The notes beneath the pieces are model-generated. The model was not told the DNA's origin. It did no database searches and saw nothing but the letters and a program-made list of their open reading frames with translations. Source: Duncaniella muris (GTDB taxonomy: Bacteria; Bacteroidota; Bacteroidia; Bacteroidales; Muribaculaceae). Taken from it: DNA of 64,000 bases. The position numbers and the translations under genes are program-made. The DNA is taken from positions 1-64,000 of the forward strand of contig NZ_PUEC01000019.1 in the NCBI RefSeq assembly GCF_003024805.1, written 5' to 3'. This document shows positions 48,952 through 57,654 of the stretch, in pieces (position 1 is the first letter of the stretch; every line of letters begins with the position of its first letter).

Positions 48952-49545
48952 CTACATCATGCTCAATGCTTTTTTTATCGCCGTTTCGACTTTGACGGCA
49001 GGGTCAGCATCGAAAATCCTTTTCAGGACCTTCTGTGACTGCTGCCGGACAAAGCCAAGGGCTGTCAGAGCGGCAAGTGCTTCTTCATACACTTCTCCGA
49101 AAGAGCCGGATGAGTTGGACTGTAAAGATAACGTATCGTCTGTGGGTTTTATTTTATCCCTCAGATCAACAATTATCCTTTGAGCTGTCTTTGTTCCTAT
49201 GCCCTTGACATTTTTGAGCGTATTGTGGTCACCTGAATTGATGACAGACTCCAGTCCGGTGACAGGCATGGATGAGAGAATAAGAATAGCGGTGTTCGGA
49301 CCAACTCCGGAAACACCGATGAGCAAACGGAACATCTCACGTTCTTGTGAAGTAAAAAAGCCATAGAGTACATGTGCATCTTCGCGGATCACTTCATGTA
49401 TGAGCAGTTTGATTTCTCCGGTTGAACGCTGGATGTCCTCAAATGTAGCCAGCGAGATATTAAGCATGTAGCCTATGTTGCCGGCTTCGATCACGGTATA
49501 TGTGGGGGTGAGCTCGGAGACCGGCCCTTTTATGTATTCTAACAT
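48952..49545 (-). CDS. ruvA: Holliday junction branch migration protein RuvA
   Basis: A 197-residue DNA-binding protein that directs the RuvB motor to Holliday junctions. The N-terminal OB-fold region (MLEYIKGPVSELTPTYTVIE) is followed by helix-hairpin-helix motifs (LIGVSGVGPNTAILILSS and LKNVKGIGTKTAQRIIVDL) and a C-terminal domain after a linker. Length is normal. It is upstream of sprA on the same strand and has its own consensus promoter at 49576-49606. Confidence 0.96.
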   Translation of the reverse strand: MLEYIKGPVSELTPTYTVIEAGNIGYMLNISLATFEDIQRSTGEIKLLIHEVIREDAHVLYGFFTSQEREMFRLLIGVSGVGPNTAILILSSMPVTGLESVINSGDHNTLKNVKGIGTKTAQRIIVDLRDKIKPTDDTLSLQSNSSGSFGEVYEEALAALTALGFVRQQSQKVLKRIFDADPAVKVETAIKKALSMM

Positions 49546-49575
49546 TTTTGCGGAATATTATTTTATGTTTGTCTG

Positions 49576-49606
49576 CAAAGTTACATTAAAAAGCCAAGAC
49601 ATGCAA
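49576..49606 (-). promoter_or_regulatory. ruvA-sprA promoter
   Basis: On the minus strand TTG (49604-49606) and TAACTTTG (49576-49583) are separated by 20 bp, matching the Bacteroidota consensus. It lies 31 bases before the ruvA ATG. Confidence 0.8.
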
Positions 49607-49631
49607 TTGTAGGGCCTGAGAGGAGGTTAAG

Positions 49632-49691
49632 ATAAAAGAAATCGGCTCTGAGACATGCCGGAATTAAATCTGGTAATGTCACGGAGCCGAT
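49632..49691 (-). terminator. Terminator after the lipoprotein gene
   Basis: On the minus strand ATCGGCTC (49684-49691) pairs with GAGCCGAT (49641-49648) across an interrupted stem-loop, followed by TTCTTTT. It lies 25 bases after the lipoprotein stop. Confidence 0.7.
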
Positions 49692-49715
49692 AGGTTCGGT
49701 CAGTCAAGAGGCTGA

Positions 49716-50117
49716 TTAAAGCTCGTTGTTTTCAAATACGATCTCGTAGCTGTCGCCGCTCTTGTTGCCTTTATAAGAAAATTTGATACCGCGGTCAGAG
49801 AGCTTCACGAGCTGGACAAATTTTTGTTGGGCAGGAGCACTGATTACCTGTGCCTTTACCTGAGCTTTCTGCTCTGCAGCAGATTCTTTCATTACGCTGA
49901 GATCAGCCTGGTCTTCATCGACAACATAATTGTAAACTATGTAGCCTTCATCGGCCGAAAGGCTCATCTTTTCGATGCCGGGCATTTTCTGTCCTTCAAG
50001 CTGTTTGTTAATTTCTTCTACGGCCAGATCAAGAGCCTTGTCTGAACTGCCACAGGCAGTTGTCATTGCCATCATGACTGCTACAGCCACGAAAGCGACA
50101 TAACGGATAAGTTTCAT
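49716..50117 (-). CDS. Small lipoprotein, hypothetical
   Basis: A 133-residue protein. It has a signal peptide (KLIRYVAFVAVAVMMAMTTAC) with a lipobox ending Thr-Ala-Cys, so the mature protein starts at Cys21 and is lipid-anchored. The remainder is a strand-rich domain with a helix (VEEINKQLEGQKMPGIEKMS) and no known motif. The ATG at 50117 is used because the earlier in-frame start would precede the promoter -7 element. Downstream of a consensus promoter. Confidence 0.75.
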   Translation of the reverse strand: MKLIRYVAFVAVAVMMAMTTACGSSDKALDLAVEEINKQLEGQKMPGIEKMSLSADEGYIVYNYVVDEDQADLSVMKESAAEQKAQVKAQVISAPAQQKFVQLVKLSDRGIKFSYKGNKSGDSYEIVFENNEL

Positions 50118-50150
50118 GAAAAAAATGATTTGATTGGTAAATGTGGAGTG

Positions 50151-50181
50151 CAAAATTACTCTTTTTTTAATATATGGCCAA
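50151..50181 (-). promoter_or_regulatory. Lipoprotein promoter
   Basis: On the minus strand TTG (50179-50181) and TAATTTTG (50151-50158) are separated by 20 bp. It overlaps the divergent promoter of the pseudouridine synthase gene at 50189. Confidence 0.75.
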
Positions 50182-50188
50182 AAATATC

Positions 50189-50196
50189 TAACTTTG
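50189..50196 (+). promoter_or_regulatory. Plus-strand -7 element of the pseudouridine synthase gene
   Basis: TAACTTTG lies 24 bases before the ATG at 50221. The -33 region is only a T-run, so the promoter is weaker than its minus-strand neighbour. Confidence 0.5.
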
Positions 50197-50220
50197 TGGC
50201 AAAATAAAATCGTAATTGCG

Positions 50221-50898
50221 ATGCAAGTTGTCTACGAAGATAATCATATTATAATAGTAAATAAAGCTCCGGGTGAGATTGTCCAGGGTGACAAAACCGG
50301 AGATGAGCCTTTGGTTGAAACGCTAAAGATTTGGCTGAAGGAGAAATATGATAAGCCTGGGAATGTTTTCTGTGGAGTGGTTCATCGTCTGGACCGCCCG
50401 GTTGGCGGCCTTGTCGTATTTGCCAAAACTTCAAAAGCTCTGACTCGTCTGAATGAAATGTTCCGTAATGGCGATGTCGAAAAAACTTACTGGGCATTAA
50501 GCCGTAATATACCGGCATCGCCAGAAGGTCGTCTGGAACATTATATCACTACTACCGAGCGTAACAACAAGAGCTATGCGTCGCTGACAGAAAAGAAAAA
50601 CTCAAAAAAGGCGATTCTCAGTTACAGACTCCTTGGCAGCTCAGACCGCTATAATCTGATAGAAGTAAAGCTTGAGACCGGGCGCAAGCATCAGATCAGG
50701 GTTCAGTTGTCAGCCATCGGCTGCCCGATAAAAGGAGACCTGAAATATGGAGACAAACGTAGCAATCCGGACGGATCTATTTCGCTGATGGCTCGCCGGA
50801 TCAGATTTGTGCATCCGGTATCAGGCGAGGTGATTGATGTGACCGCACCGCTTCCTGCGGATCCTCTGTGGCAGGCATTTTCTAACATTGAAAGTTGA
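50221..50898 (+). CDS. RluA-family pseudouridine synthase
   Basis: A 225-residue protein that isomerises uridine to pseudouridine in RNA. The catalytic motif GVVHRLDRPVGG (HRLDR) is visible near residue 60, followed by a KTSKALTRLNEMF segment. A later TGRKHQIRVQL is also typical. The ATG at 50221 gives a start with a strand (QVVYEDNHIIIVNKAPG). RNA target is not predicted; the gene is a short form without an S4 domain. Confidence 0.9.
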   Translation: MQVVYEDNHIIIVNKAPGEIVQGDKTGDEPLVETLKIWLKEKYDKPGNVFCGVVHRLDRPVGGLVVFAKTSKALTRLNEMFRNGDVEKTYWALSRNIPASPEGRLEHYITTTERNNKSYASLTEKKNSKKAILSYRLLGSSDRYNLIEVKLETGRKHQIRVQLSAIGCPIKGDLKYGDKRSNPDGSISLMARRIRFVHPVSGEVIDVTAPLPADPLWQAFSNIES

Positions 50899-50908
50899 GA
50901 TTGTCTAT

Positions 50909-51766
50909 ATGTCTGTTCAGCCATCTGTCATGAAAATAGATCTGGATGAGGTGTTGCGCCAGCGCGTTTCTGCCTATTATCCGTTTATCCCCCGATGGGT
51001 CATCCGAAAACTTGAGAATTACATCTGCCAGGATGGCCTGAACAAATTGCTTCAGAACAATGCATCACTTGATGGGGTGGATTTCTGTCGCGGGGTTATC
51101 GGAGACCTTGGAGTTAGGTATAATGTGCATGGATCGCTTCCTGCTTCTGACAGCCGTGTGGTTATCGTTTCAAATCATCCGCTTGGAGGTCTTGACGGCA
51201 TGATTCTTGCCGACATGGTTTCCAGTCAGTATGGAGGCCGGAAAGACATACGCTTTGTGGTGAACGATCTGTTGGATTTCGTTACACCTTTACGTAATAT
51301 ATTCGTAGGGGTCAATAAGCATGGTGACCAGTCACGTTCAGCCGCTGCACAGATTGACGAAGCCTTTGCGTCAGACATGCCGGTGATCATGTTTCCTGCG
51401 GGGCTGGTATCAAGGAAAAGAGATGACGGTACCATCTCTGACCTGCAATGGCACAAAATGGTGGTAAATAAGGCCATTTTGCATAAGCGAAATGTAATTC
51501 CGGTATATTTTAGTGGCCATAATTCCCATTTTTTTTATAAATTTGCGCGTCTAAGAGTCTGTCTTGGTCTGAAATTCAATATCGAAATGATCTGTCTGCC
51601 ACGTGAAATCTTCAAAAGCGCCGGCAGCATCTTTGATATTCATATCGGGAAGACGGTGCCTTGGACTGATCTGCGAGGCGGAAAAAACTCACAGGCTCAG
51701 GCTGAAGAACTACGTAGAGCAGTCTATAAGTTGTGCGATAAAACAGACCGCTGTCAGCCGGAGTGA
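50909..51766 (+). CDS. glsA: GlsA-like O-acyltransferase of glycine lipid biosynthesis
   Basis: A 285-residue acyltransferase. The motif SNHPLGGLDGM (His90 and Asp96) is the acyl transfer site of the PlsC-like family, and FPAGLVSRK lies further on. The gene is next to a GNAT-family N-acyltransferase, the arrangement of glsA and glsB in Bacteroides, where the pair makes N,O-diacylated glycine lipids. The product would add the second acyl chain at the membrane. The ATG at 50909 is preferred to an earlier TTG. Symbol inferred from synteny. Confidence 0.75.
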   Translation: MSVQPSVMKIDLDEVLRQRVSAYYPFIPRWVIRKLENYICQDGLNKLLQNNASLDGVDFCRGVIGDLGVRYNVHGSLPASDSRVVIVSNHPLGGLDGMILADMVSSQYGGRKDIRFVVNDLLDFVTPLRNIFVGVNKHGDQSRSAAAQIDEAFASDMPVIMFPAGLVSRKRDDGTISDLQWHKMVVNKAILHKRNVIPVYFSGHNSHFFYKFARLRVCLGLKFNIEMICLPREIFKSAGSIFDIHIGKTVPWTDLRGGKNSQAQAEELRRAVYKLCDKTDRCQPE

Positions 51767-51794
51767 AAAATGAATATGAACTGATAATAGATAG

Positions 51795-52739
51795 ATGACC
51801 GAAAAAATAATAGACCCTATTGACCCCGTGCTCATAGAGCGCGAACTTACCCGTGACCGGCTGTTGCGCTCGACCAACAAAGGGAATAATGAAATATATG
51901 TGGTGGACGGCCGCGAATGTCAGGCTGTCATGAACGAAGTCGGACGGCTTCGTGAAATCGCATTCCGCATGGCCGGTGGCGGCACAGGCAAAAGTTGCGA
52001 TATCGACGAGTTTGATCTGATGGATCCTCCTTGTCGTCAGCTCATAGTCTGGGATCCGGAAGCAAAACAGATTCTTGGCGGTTATAGATTTATAATCGGG
52101 CGTGACATCAGACTGGATGCCCAGGGCCGTCCGCGTATTGCAACAAGCCACATGTTTCATTTCTCAGACAGGTTTATAAATGAATACCTCCCTTACACCA
52201 TAGAACTCGGAAGGTCATTTGTGAGACTTGAATATCAGTCATCAAAGGCCGGAGCCAAAGCAATCTTCGCTCTTGATAATCTTTGGGATGGGCTTGGGGC
52301 GCTGACTGTGGTCTACCCCGAAATCAAATATCTGTTCGGAAAAATGACCATGTATCCGAATTATCATCGTGAGTGCCGGAATATGATCTTATATTTCCTT
52401 CACAAACATTTCCCGGATACAGAGGAACTTGTTCGCCCACTGCATCCTTTCAACCAGAGCTTTGATTCTGTAGCGATGGACAGACTATTTACCGGACGGA
52501 CATTCAAGGAAGATTACCGGATTCTCAACCATGCAGTCAGAGAATTCGGATTCAACATTCCTCCTCTGGTCAATTCTTATATGAGTCTTTCGCCGACAAT
52601 GAAAATGTTCGGTACAGCTATAAACGATGAATTCGGAGATGTAGAAGAAAGCGGTATCTTTTTTGCCATTTCCGATATTTTTGAAGAAAAGAAGCAGCGT
52701 CACATAGGTACTTATCACCCTCTCTCAGAGGATGAATAA
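51795..52739 (+). CDS. glsB: GlsB-like glycine N-acyltransferase
   Basis: A 314-residue protein of the GNAT-related hemolysin/OlsB-like family. Visible features include LREIAFRMAGGGTGKSCDIDEFD near residues 52-74, a conserved LGGYRFIIG strand and a SFVRLEYQSSKAG segment. In Bacteroides this enzyme transfers a 3-hydroxy fatty acid to glycine, the first step of glycine lipid synthesis. It follows glsA by 28 bases and completes the pair. Cofactor is an acyl carrier protein in related enzymes. Confidence 0.78.
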   Translation: MTEKIIDPIDPVLIERELTRDRLLRSTNKGNNEIYVVDGRECQAVMNEVGRLREIAFRMAGGGTGKSCDIDEFDLMDPPCRQLIVWDPEAKQILGGYRFIIGRDIRLDAQGRPRIATSHMFHFSDRFINEYLPYTIELGRSFVRLEYQSSKAGAKAIFALDNLWDGLGALTVVYPEIKYLFGKMTMYPNYHRECRNMILYFLHKHFPDTEELVRPLHPFNQSFDSVAMDRLFTGRTFKEDYRILNHAVREFGFNIPPLVNSYMSLSPTMKMFGTAINDEFGDVEESGIFFAISDIFEEKKQRHIGTYHPLSEDE

Positions 52740-52774
52740 AAATATCCGATAGTAAATTTAAATTCAAAATTCAA

Positions 52775-53806
52775 ATGGATAGGATTTTAGTTACAGGCGG
52801 AACCGGATATATCGGTTCGCATACAGTTGTGGAACTTCAACAAGCCGGCTATCCGGTTGTTATTATTGATGATCTCTCCAACTCCAACCGGGAAGTGATT
52901 GACGGTATAGAACGTATTACCGGCATCCGTCCGGATTTTGTTGAAGGAGACTGCACGGATATGCAGACACTCTCCAAACTCTTTGCCGATTATCCGGACA
53001 TAAAAGGCATTATAAATTTTGCCGCATCAAAAGCTGTCGGAGAGAGCATGCATAAGCCAATACTCTATTACCGTAATAACCTCAACACTCTTCTCAATCT
53101 CCTTGACCTGATGGGGCCGAATGGAGTGAAAGGCATTGTATTCTCCTCGTCATGTACTGTCTATGGAGAGCCTGATGAAAATCCGGTTACAGAAAAGGCT
53201 CCGATCAAAAAAGCCACATCGCCTTACGGCAACACTAAGCAGATCTCTGAAGAGATTATCACAGATGTGATCAATGCCGGAGCGCCATTTAAAAGTGTGA
53301 TTCTCCGCTATTTCAATCCGGTAGGCGCACATCCTTCAGCCGAGATCGGCGAATTGCCAAACGGAGTGCCTCAGAATCTGATCCCTTATCTGACGCAGAC
53401 AGCTATCGGAATCCGCCAGGAACTGAGCGTGTTCGGCAATGACTATGACACACCTGACGGATCTTGTATCCGCGACTATATAAATGTGGTCGATCTTGCC
53501 AAGGCCCATGTTATCGCAGTAAAGCGCATGCTTGAAAACAAAAGCGATGCCAAAATAGAAATCTTTAATCTTGGAACCGGCAACGGAGTCTCTGTACTTG
53601 AACTGATCAATGTGTTTGAAGAGGCTACCGGTGTGAAAGTGCCCCACAAAATTGTTGGACGCCGGGCCGGAGATATTGAAAAAGTCTGGGCTAATCCGAC
53701 TTATGCCAATGAAGTTCTGGGCTGGAAAGCCACATCGACACTTGCTGACACCATGCGCTCGGCATGGGCATGGCAGTTGAAACTGAGAGAACGCGGTGTG
53801 ATGTAA
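52775..53806 (+). CDS. galE: UDP-glucose 4-epimerase
   Basis: A 343-residue short-chain dehydrogenase-type epimerase that interconverts UDP-glucose and UDP-galactose using NAD+. The NAD-binding GGTGYIG is at 8-14, the catalytic Ser125 lies in FSSSC and the Y151-x3-K155 pair in SPYGNTK. Length and order of motifs are typical. It starts 35 bases after glsB and is followed by a hairpin at 53864-53900. Other sugar epimerases of the same family cannot be fully excluded. Confidence 0.92.
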   Translation: MDRILVTGGTGYIGSHTVVELQQAGYPVVIIDDLSNSNREVIDGIERITGIRPDFVEGDCTDMQTLSKLFADYPDIKGIINFAASKAVGESMHKPILYYRNNLNTLLNLLDLMGPNGVKGIVFSSSCTVYGEPDENPVTEKAPIKKATSPYGNTKQISEEIITDVINAGAPFKSVILRYFNPVGAHPSAEIGELPNGVPQNLIPYLTQTAIGIRQELSVFGNDYDTPDGSCIRDYINVVDLAKAHVIAVKRMLENKSDAKIEIFNLGTGNGVSVLELINVFEEATGVKVPHKIVGRRAGDIEKVWANPTYANEVLGWKATSTLADTMRSAWAWQLKLRERGVM

Positions 53807-53863
53807 AATCAACTGTCGGATTCAAAACAGACGAATAAGCTAAGTATTATCATATACTGACCC

Positions 53864-53900
53864 TGGCGGCGTATGTCATGTGAAATGACGTGAGCCGCCA
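53864..53900 (+). terminator. Hairpin after galE
   Basis: TGGCGGC (53864-53870) pairs with GCCGCCA (53894-53900), with a further GTCAT/ATGAC pairing inside, followed by ATTTT. It lies 57 bases beyond the galE stop. Confidence 0.6.
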
Positions 53901-53927
53901 ATTTTGAACAATTCAGTAGAAAAGCAG

Positions 53928-53961
53928 AAGTCCTGGAAGAATTGTCGCTCTTCCAGGACTT
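53928..53961. terminator. Bidirectional terminator between galE and acyl-CoA dehydrogenase
   Basis: AAGTCCTGGAAGA (53928-53940) pairs perfectly with TCTTCCAGGACTT (53949-53961) around an 8-base loop. T-rich sequence follows in each direction, so it can end both galE and the converging ACAD operon. Confidence 0.8.
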
Positions 53962-53986
53962 CAGTATTTTTAGTAGTAGGTGAAAA

Positions 53987-55690
53987 TCAGTCTACTTTAT
54001 ATATTTCTACTTCAGCCGGTTTGAAATTGGCAATGAAATCGGCATGCTTGCAGACTTCTGCTTCGGCAAGATTTGTGTAAATCTCCGCCGAGCGCTTGAA
54101 GCTTTCATTGCGGTTGGCATCAAGAAGAAGCAGATAGCTCATCACAATCACACCGGCCATTTCAACCAGACGTCGGGCCATGAAATCGCCATAGGCCGAA
54201 TCTTCAACTGCAGTGACAGCCTCTACGGCTTTTGCATAGCGTTCGGTCATGGCAACCAGACGGTCTTTGAGAGACTGGAGTTCGGGCTTGATTTCCTCTG
54301 AATTGTATTCGTTGATCAGGTTAAGGTAAGTCCCGGTAGTGACGTGGCGGATAGCGGCCACAACCTGCAGCTGGGTAGTACCTTCGTAAATTGATGTGAT
54401 ACGAGCATCACGATAGAGACGTTCGCAGGCATAATCTTTCATGAAGCCTGAACCGCCGTGGATCTGGATGCAGTCATAAGCATTCTGGTTGCAATATTCG
54501 CTGCCCATGCCTTTTGCCAGCGGAGTGAGGGCATCGGCCAAGCGGCTGTAATACTTCGACTCCTTGCGTTCCTCAGGAGTAAGGCTGCGTTCTTTTGCCA
54601 GATCGTCATAGATCTTGTAGATGTCCACATAGCGGGCGCAGGCATAGAGAAGCGAACGGGATGCGTCAAGTTTGGCTTTCATCACCGACAGCATTTCATA
54701 GACAGCCGGGAATTCGATGATGGCTTTACCGAACTGTTTGCGGTCACGGGCATAGGCGAGAGCTTCGCGGTAAGCGAGTTCGCTGACGCCGACACTCTGT
54801 GCGGCGATACCCAGACGAGCTCCGTTCATGAGAGCCATCACATATTTGATGAGGCCGAGACGGCGTGATCCGCAGAGAACGGCTTTTGCATTTTTATATG
54901 TGAGCTCACATGTGGGAGATCCCTTGATACCCATCTTGTTTTCGATACGGCGAACGTTAACACCTCCGTCACGCTTGTCATAGATGAACATCGAGAGACC
55001 ACGGCCGTCTTTTGTGCCGGCTTCTGAGCGGGCAAGTACCAGGTGAATGTCACTGTCGCCATTGGTGATGAAGCGCTTCACGCCGTTGAGCAGCCATGTG
55101 CCGTCAGGCTGTTCTGTGGCCTTTAGCATTACACTCTGAAGGTCAGATCCGGCATCCGGTTCTGTAAGGTCCATTGACATGGTTTCTCCCTGGCAGACGC
55201 GGGTGATGAATTTTTCTTTCTGAGCTTCGTCTGCGAATTCATAGATGGTCTCGGCGCAATCCTGAAGGCCCCAGAGATTTTCGAAGCCTGTGTCGGCACG
55301 GCTGACAATGTCGGCAGCCATGATATAGGGAGTGATCGGGAAGTTGAGACCTCCGTAACGGCGGGGCATTGCCATGCCCATCAGACCAGCTTTGCGGCAG
55401 GCTTCGAGATTCTCTTGTGTTTTGTCAGCATAGATCACGCGGCCGTTTTCTACGCGCGGACCCTGATGGTCTACATCCTCTGCGTTGGGTGCGATGATGT
55501 CACCGCATATTTCGCCTACGATTTCAAGAACTTTGTCATAGCTGTCCTGAGCATCGGCATAGTCGAGCGGTGCATAGTCGAATTTCTCGGCATCGGTATA
55601 GTTACGTTCTTTCAAAGCCACGATCTTCTCCATCAGAGGATGGGTAAGATGGTGTCTGAGATCGGGATTATCTGTATAAAAGTTAGCCAT
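53987..55690 (-). CDS. Acyl-CoA dehydrogenase family protein
   Basis: A 567-residue FAD enzyme that oxidises acyl-CoA and passes electrons to ETF. Visible motifs include AMDLTEPDAGSD-type substrate/FAD loop (MSMDLTEPDAGSDL), FITNGDSDIH, and the catalytic Glu region IYEGTTQLQV. Length is greater than short-chain members, as in the extended family. Directly upstream in the operon are the two ETF subunits. Substrate chain length is not predicted. Confidence 0.9.
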   Translation of the reverse strand: MANFYTDNPDLRHHLTHPLMEKIVALKERNYTDAEKFDYAPLDYADAQDSYDKVLEIVGEICGDIIAPNAEDVDHQGPRVENGRVIYADKTQENLEACRKAGLMGMAMPRRYGGLNFPITPYIMAADIVSRADTGFENLWGLQDCAETIYEFADEAQKEKFITRVCQGETMSMDLTEPDAGSDLQSVMLKATEQPDGTWLLNGVKRFITNGDSDIHLVLARSEAGTKDGRGLSMFIYDKRDGGVNVRRIENKMGIKGSPTCELTYKNAKAVLCGSRRLGLIKYVMALMNGARLGIAAQSVGVSELAYREALAYARDRKQFGKAIIEFPAVYEMLSVMKAKLDASRSLLYACARYVDIYKIYDDLAKERSLTPEERKESKYYSRLADALTPLAKGMGSEYCNQNAYDCIQIHGGSGFMKDYACERLYRDARITSIYEGTTQLQVVAAIRHVTTGTYLNLINEYNSEEIKPELQSLKDRLVAMTERYAKAVEAVTAVEDSAYGDFMARRLVEMAGVIVMSYLLLLDANRNESFKRSAEIYTNLAEAEVCKHADFIANFKPAEVEIYKVD

Positions 55691-55708
55691 TGCTATAGAA
55701 TTACCGTG

Positions 55709-56734
55709 TTATTTGGAGTTTTTCTTGTAATATTTGATCAGCTTGGGCACCACTTCTTCAAGATTGCCGGTGATTACATAGTCGGCTATAGTGTTGATAG
55801 GGGCTGCGGGATCATTGTTGATTGAGATGATGATGGAGCTGTCCTGCATGCCGGCGATGTGCTGGATCTGACCGGAGATGCCACAGGCGATATAGAGTTT
55901 CGGGCGTACAGTCACACCGGTCTGTCCGATCTGACGGGCATGTTCGGTAAATCCGGCATCGACGGCAGCACGTGATGCTCCGACTTCTGCACCGAGTGTG
56001 TCGGCGAGTTCGTGGAGAAGTTGGAAATTTTCTTTTGAACCTACTCCGTAACCTCCGGCTACAATGATGGGGGAGTTCTTGATGTTGATTTTCGATTTTT
56101 CAATATGGCGGTCGAGAATTTCAACTACAAAATCTTCGTCAGATACATATTTCGCGGCATCGAGTTCAACGATTTCACCTTTGTGGGCGGGATCGAAAAT
56201 TTCTTTCTTCATCACACCTTCACGCACAGTGGCCATCTGCGGGCGGCATTCCGGATTGACGATTGTGGCAACGATGTTTCCTCCGAATGCTGGGCGTATC
56301 TGGAGAAGGAGGTCCTTGTATTCCTTGCCGGTCTTTGGATCGGTGTGATCGCCGATTTCCAGAGAGGTGCAGTCTGCTGTCAGACCGCTGTGCAGACATG
56401 AGCTGACACGGGGACCGAGGTCACGGCCTATGCAGGTGGCTCCCATAAGGCAGGCCTGGGGCTTGATTTCGCGGAAAAGGTTTATAAGGACTGCGGAGTG
56501 AGGATTGGAAGTGTAGGGATAGAGACGCTTGTCCGATACTTTATAAAGGCGGTCTACACCATAAGGGAATACCTGCTCTTCAACGCCGTCAAGGTTGTCT
56601 CCTACAACGATTGCCTCAAGCTTAACGCCGAGTCGTGAAGCGAGCACCCGGCCTTTGGTCAGAAGTTCGAGGCTGACATCGGCAACGCGACCGTCCTCGA
56701 ATTCGAGATATACTATTAAATTATTCTGGTCCAT
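55709..56734 (-). CDS. etfA: Electron transfer flavoprotein, alpha subunit
   Basis: A 341-residue protein that carries FAD and passes electrons from dehydrogenases to the membrane chain. The C-terminal FAD domain shows VAGGYGVGSKENF, GASRAAVDAGF, IGQTGVTVRPKLYIACGIS and QHIAGM, all hallmark segments of the alpha subunit. It lies eight bases from the beta gene and next to the acyl-CoA dehydrogenase. Confidence 0.93.
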   Translation of the reverse strand: MDQNNLIVYLEFEDGRVADVSLELLTKGRVLASRLGVKLEAIVVGDNLDGVEEQVFPYGVDRLYKVSDKRLYPYTSNPHSAVLINLFREIKPQACLMGATCIGRDLGPRVSSCLHSGLTADCTSLEIGDHTDPKTGKEYKDLLLQIRPAFGGNIVATIVNPECRPQMATVREGVMKKEIFDPAHKGEIVELDAAKYVSDEDFVVEILDRHIEKSKINIKNSPIIVAGGYGVGSKENFQLLHELADTLGAEVGASRAAVDAGFTEHARQIGQTGVTVRPKLYIACGISGQIQHIAGMQDSSIIISINNDPAAPINTIADYVITGNLEEVVPKLIKYYKKNSK

Positions 56735-56742
56735 AGTGCTGC

Positions 56743-57615
56743 TTATCCGATAGTGTGGTTAGTGATGAGTTCCTTGATGAGATCTTCGATTTCTGCGTCA
56801 TTGTCAGAGAGTACACGGCAATCTTTGGCTGTGAAGACCACGTTTTCAATAGCCTTGACCTTTGTCGGAGAACCTGGCAGACCGATCTGTGCCGGATCGG
56901 CGTCGACATAAGCCGCGCTCCATTCCTTAAGATTGAGGTATGGGCGCTTCTCAAGAAGGGCCTTCTGGCTGTCACTGAGTTTTGCAGCTTCGCTGGGAGA
57001 GACTGCATATTTGTATTTCTGGACTCTCATTGCATTGCGCGGGCGGCATGCTGGAGCAGATCCGTTGACAGTCACCACGCAAGGCAGAGGCGCTTTGACG
57101 GTTTCAACGCCGTTTTCCAGGCGTCGTTTTACTGTTACATAGCCGTCTTTAAGTTCAATGATTTCCTCGGCATATGTCACCTGAGGGATTCTGAGCTTTT
57201 CGGCAATCTGCGGACCAACCTGAGCCGTGTCACCGTCGATAGCCTGGCGGCCACCGAGAATGATGTCATATTTGCCGAACTTTCTGACTGCCTGAGCGAG
57301 GGAGTAGGAAGTGGCAAGAGTGTCTGCTCCGCCGAGCACACGGTCGGTAAGTACTATTCCACTGTCGGCTCCGCGATAGATGGCTTCGCGGATTATTTCT
57401 GACGCGCGCGGTAAGCCCATTGTAAGCAATGTGATGGTCGAACCGGGGTTGGCATCCTTGAGACGGAGCGCCTGTTCAAGGGCGTTCAAGTCTTCGGGAT
57501 TGAAGATGGCCGGCAATGCCGCACGGTTGATTGTGCCATCTTCTTTCATTGCATCTTTGCCCACATTGCGGGTGTCAGGCACCTGTTTGGCGAGCACGAT
57601 GATGTTAAGACTCAT
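56743..57615 (-). CDS. etfB: Electron transfer flavoprotein, beta subunit
   Basis: A 290-residue partner of EtfA. The N-terminal KQVPDTRNVGKDAMKEDGTI, a TITLLTMG strand, and a later RQAIDGDTAQVGPQIAEKL match the beta subunit; the IDGDTAQVGPQ element is characteristic. It is the first gene of the ETF-ACAD operon, about 39 bases after purL. Confidence 0.93.
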   Translation of the reverse strand: MSLNIIVLAKQVPDTRNVGKDAMKEDGTINRAALPAIFNPEDLNALEQALRLKDANPGSTITLLTMGLPRASEIIREAIYRGADSGIVLTDRVLGGADTLATSYSLAQAVRKFGKYDIILGGRQAIDGDTAQVGPQIAEKLRIPQVTYAEEIIELKDGYVTVKRRLENGVETVKAPLPCVVTVNGSAPACRPRNAMRVQKYKYAVSPSEAAKLSDSQKALLEKRPYLNLKEWSAAYVDADPAQIGLPGSPTKVKAIENVVFTAKDCRVLSDNDAEIEDLIKELITNHTIG

Positions 57616-57654
57616 AATTTGGTTTGTTTGACTATAGGGTTATTAGATAGGTAA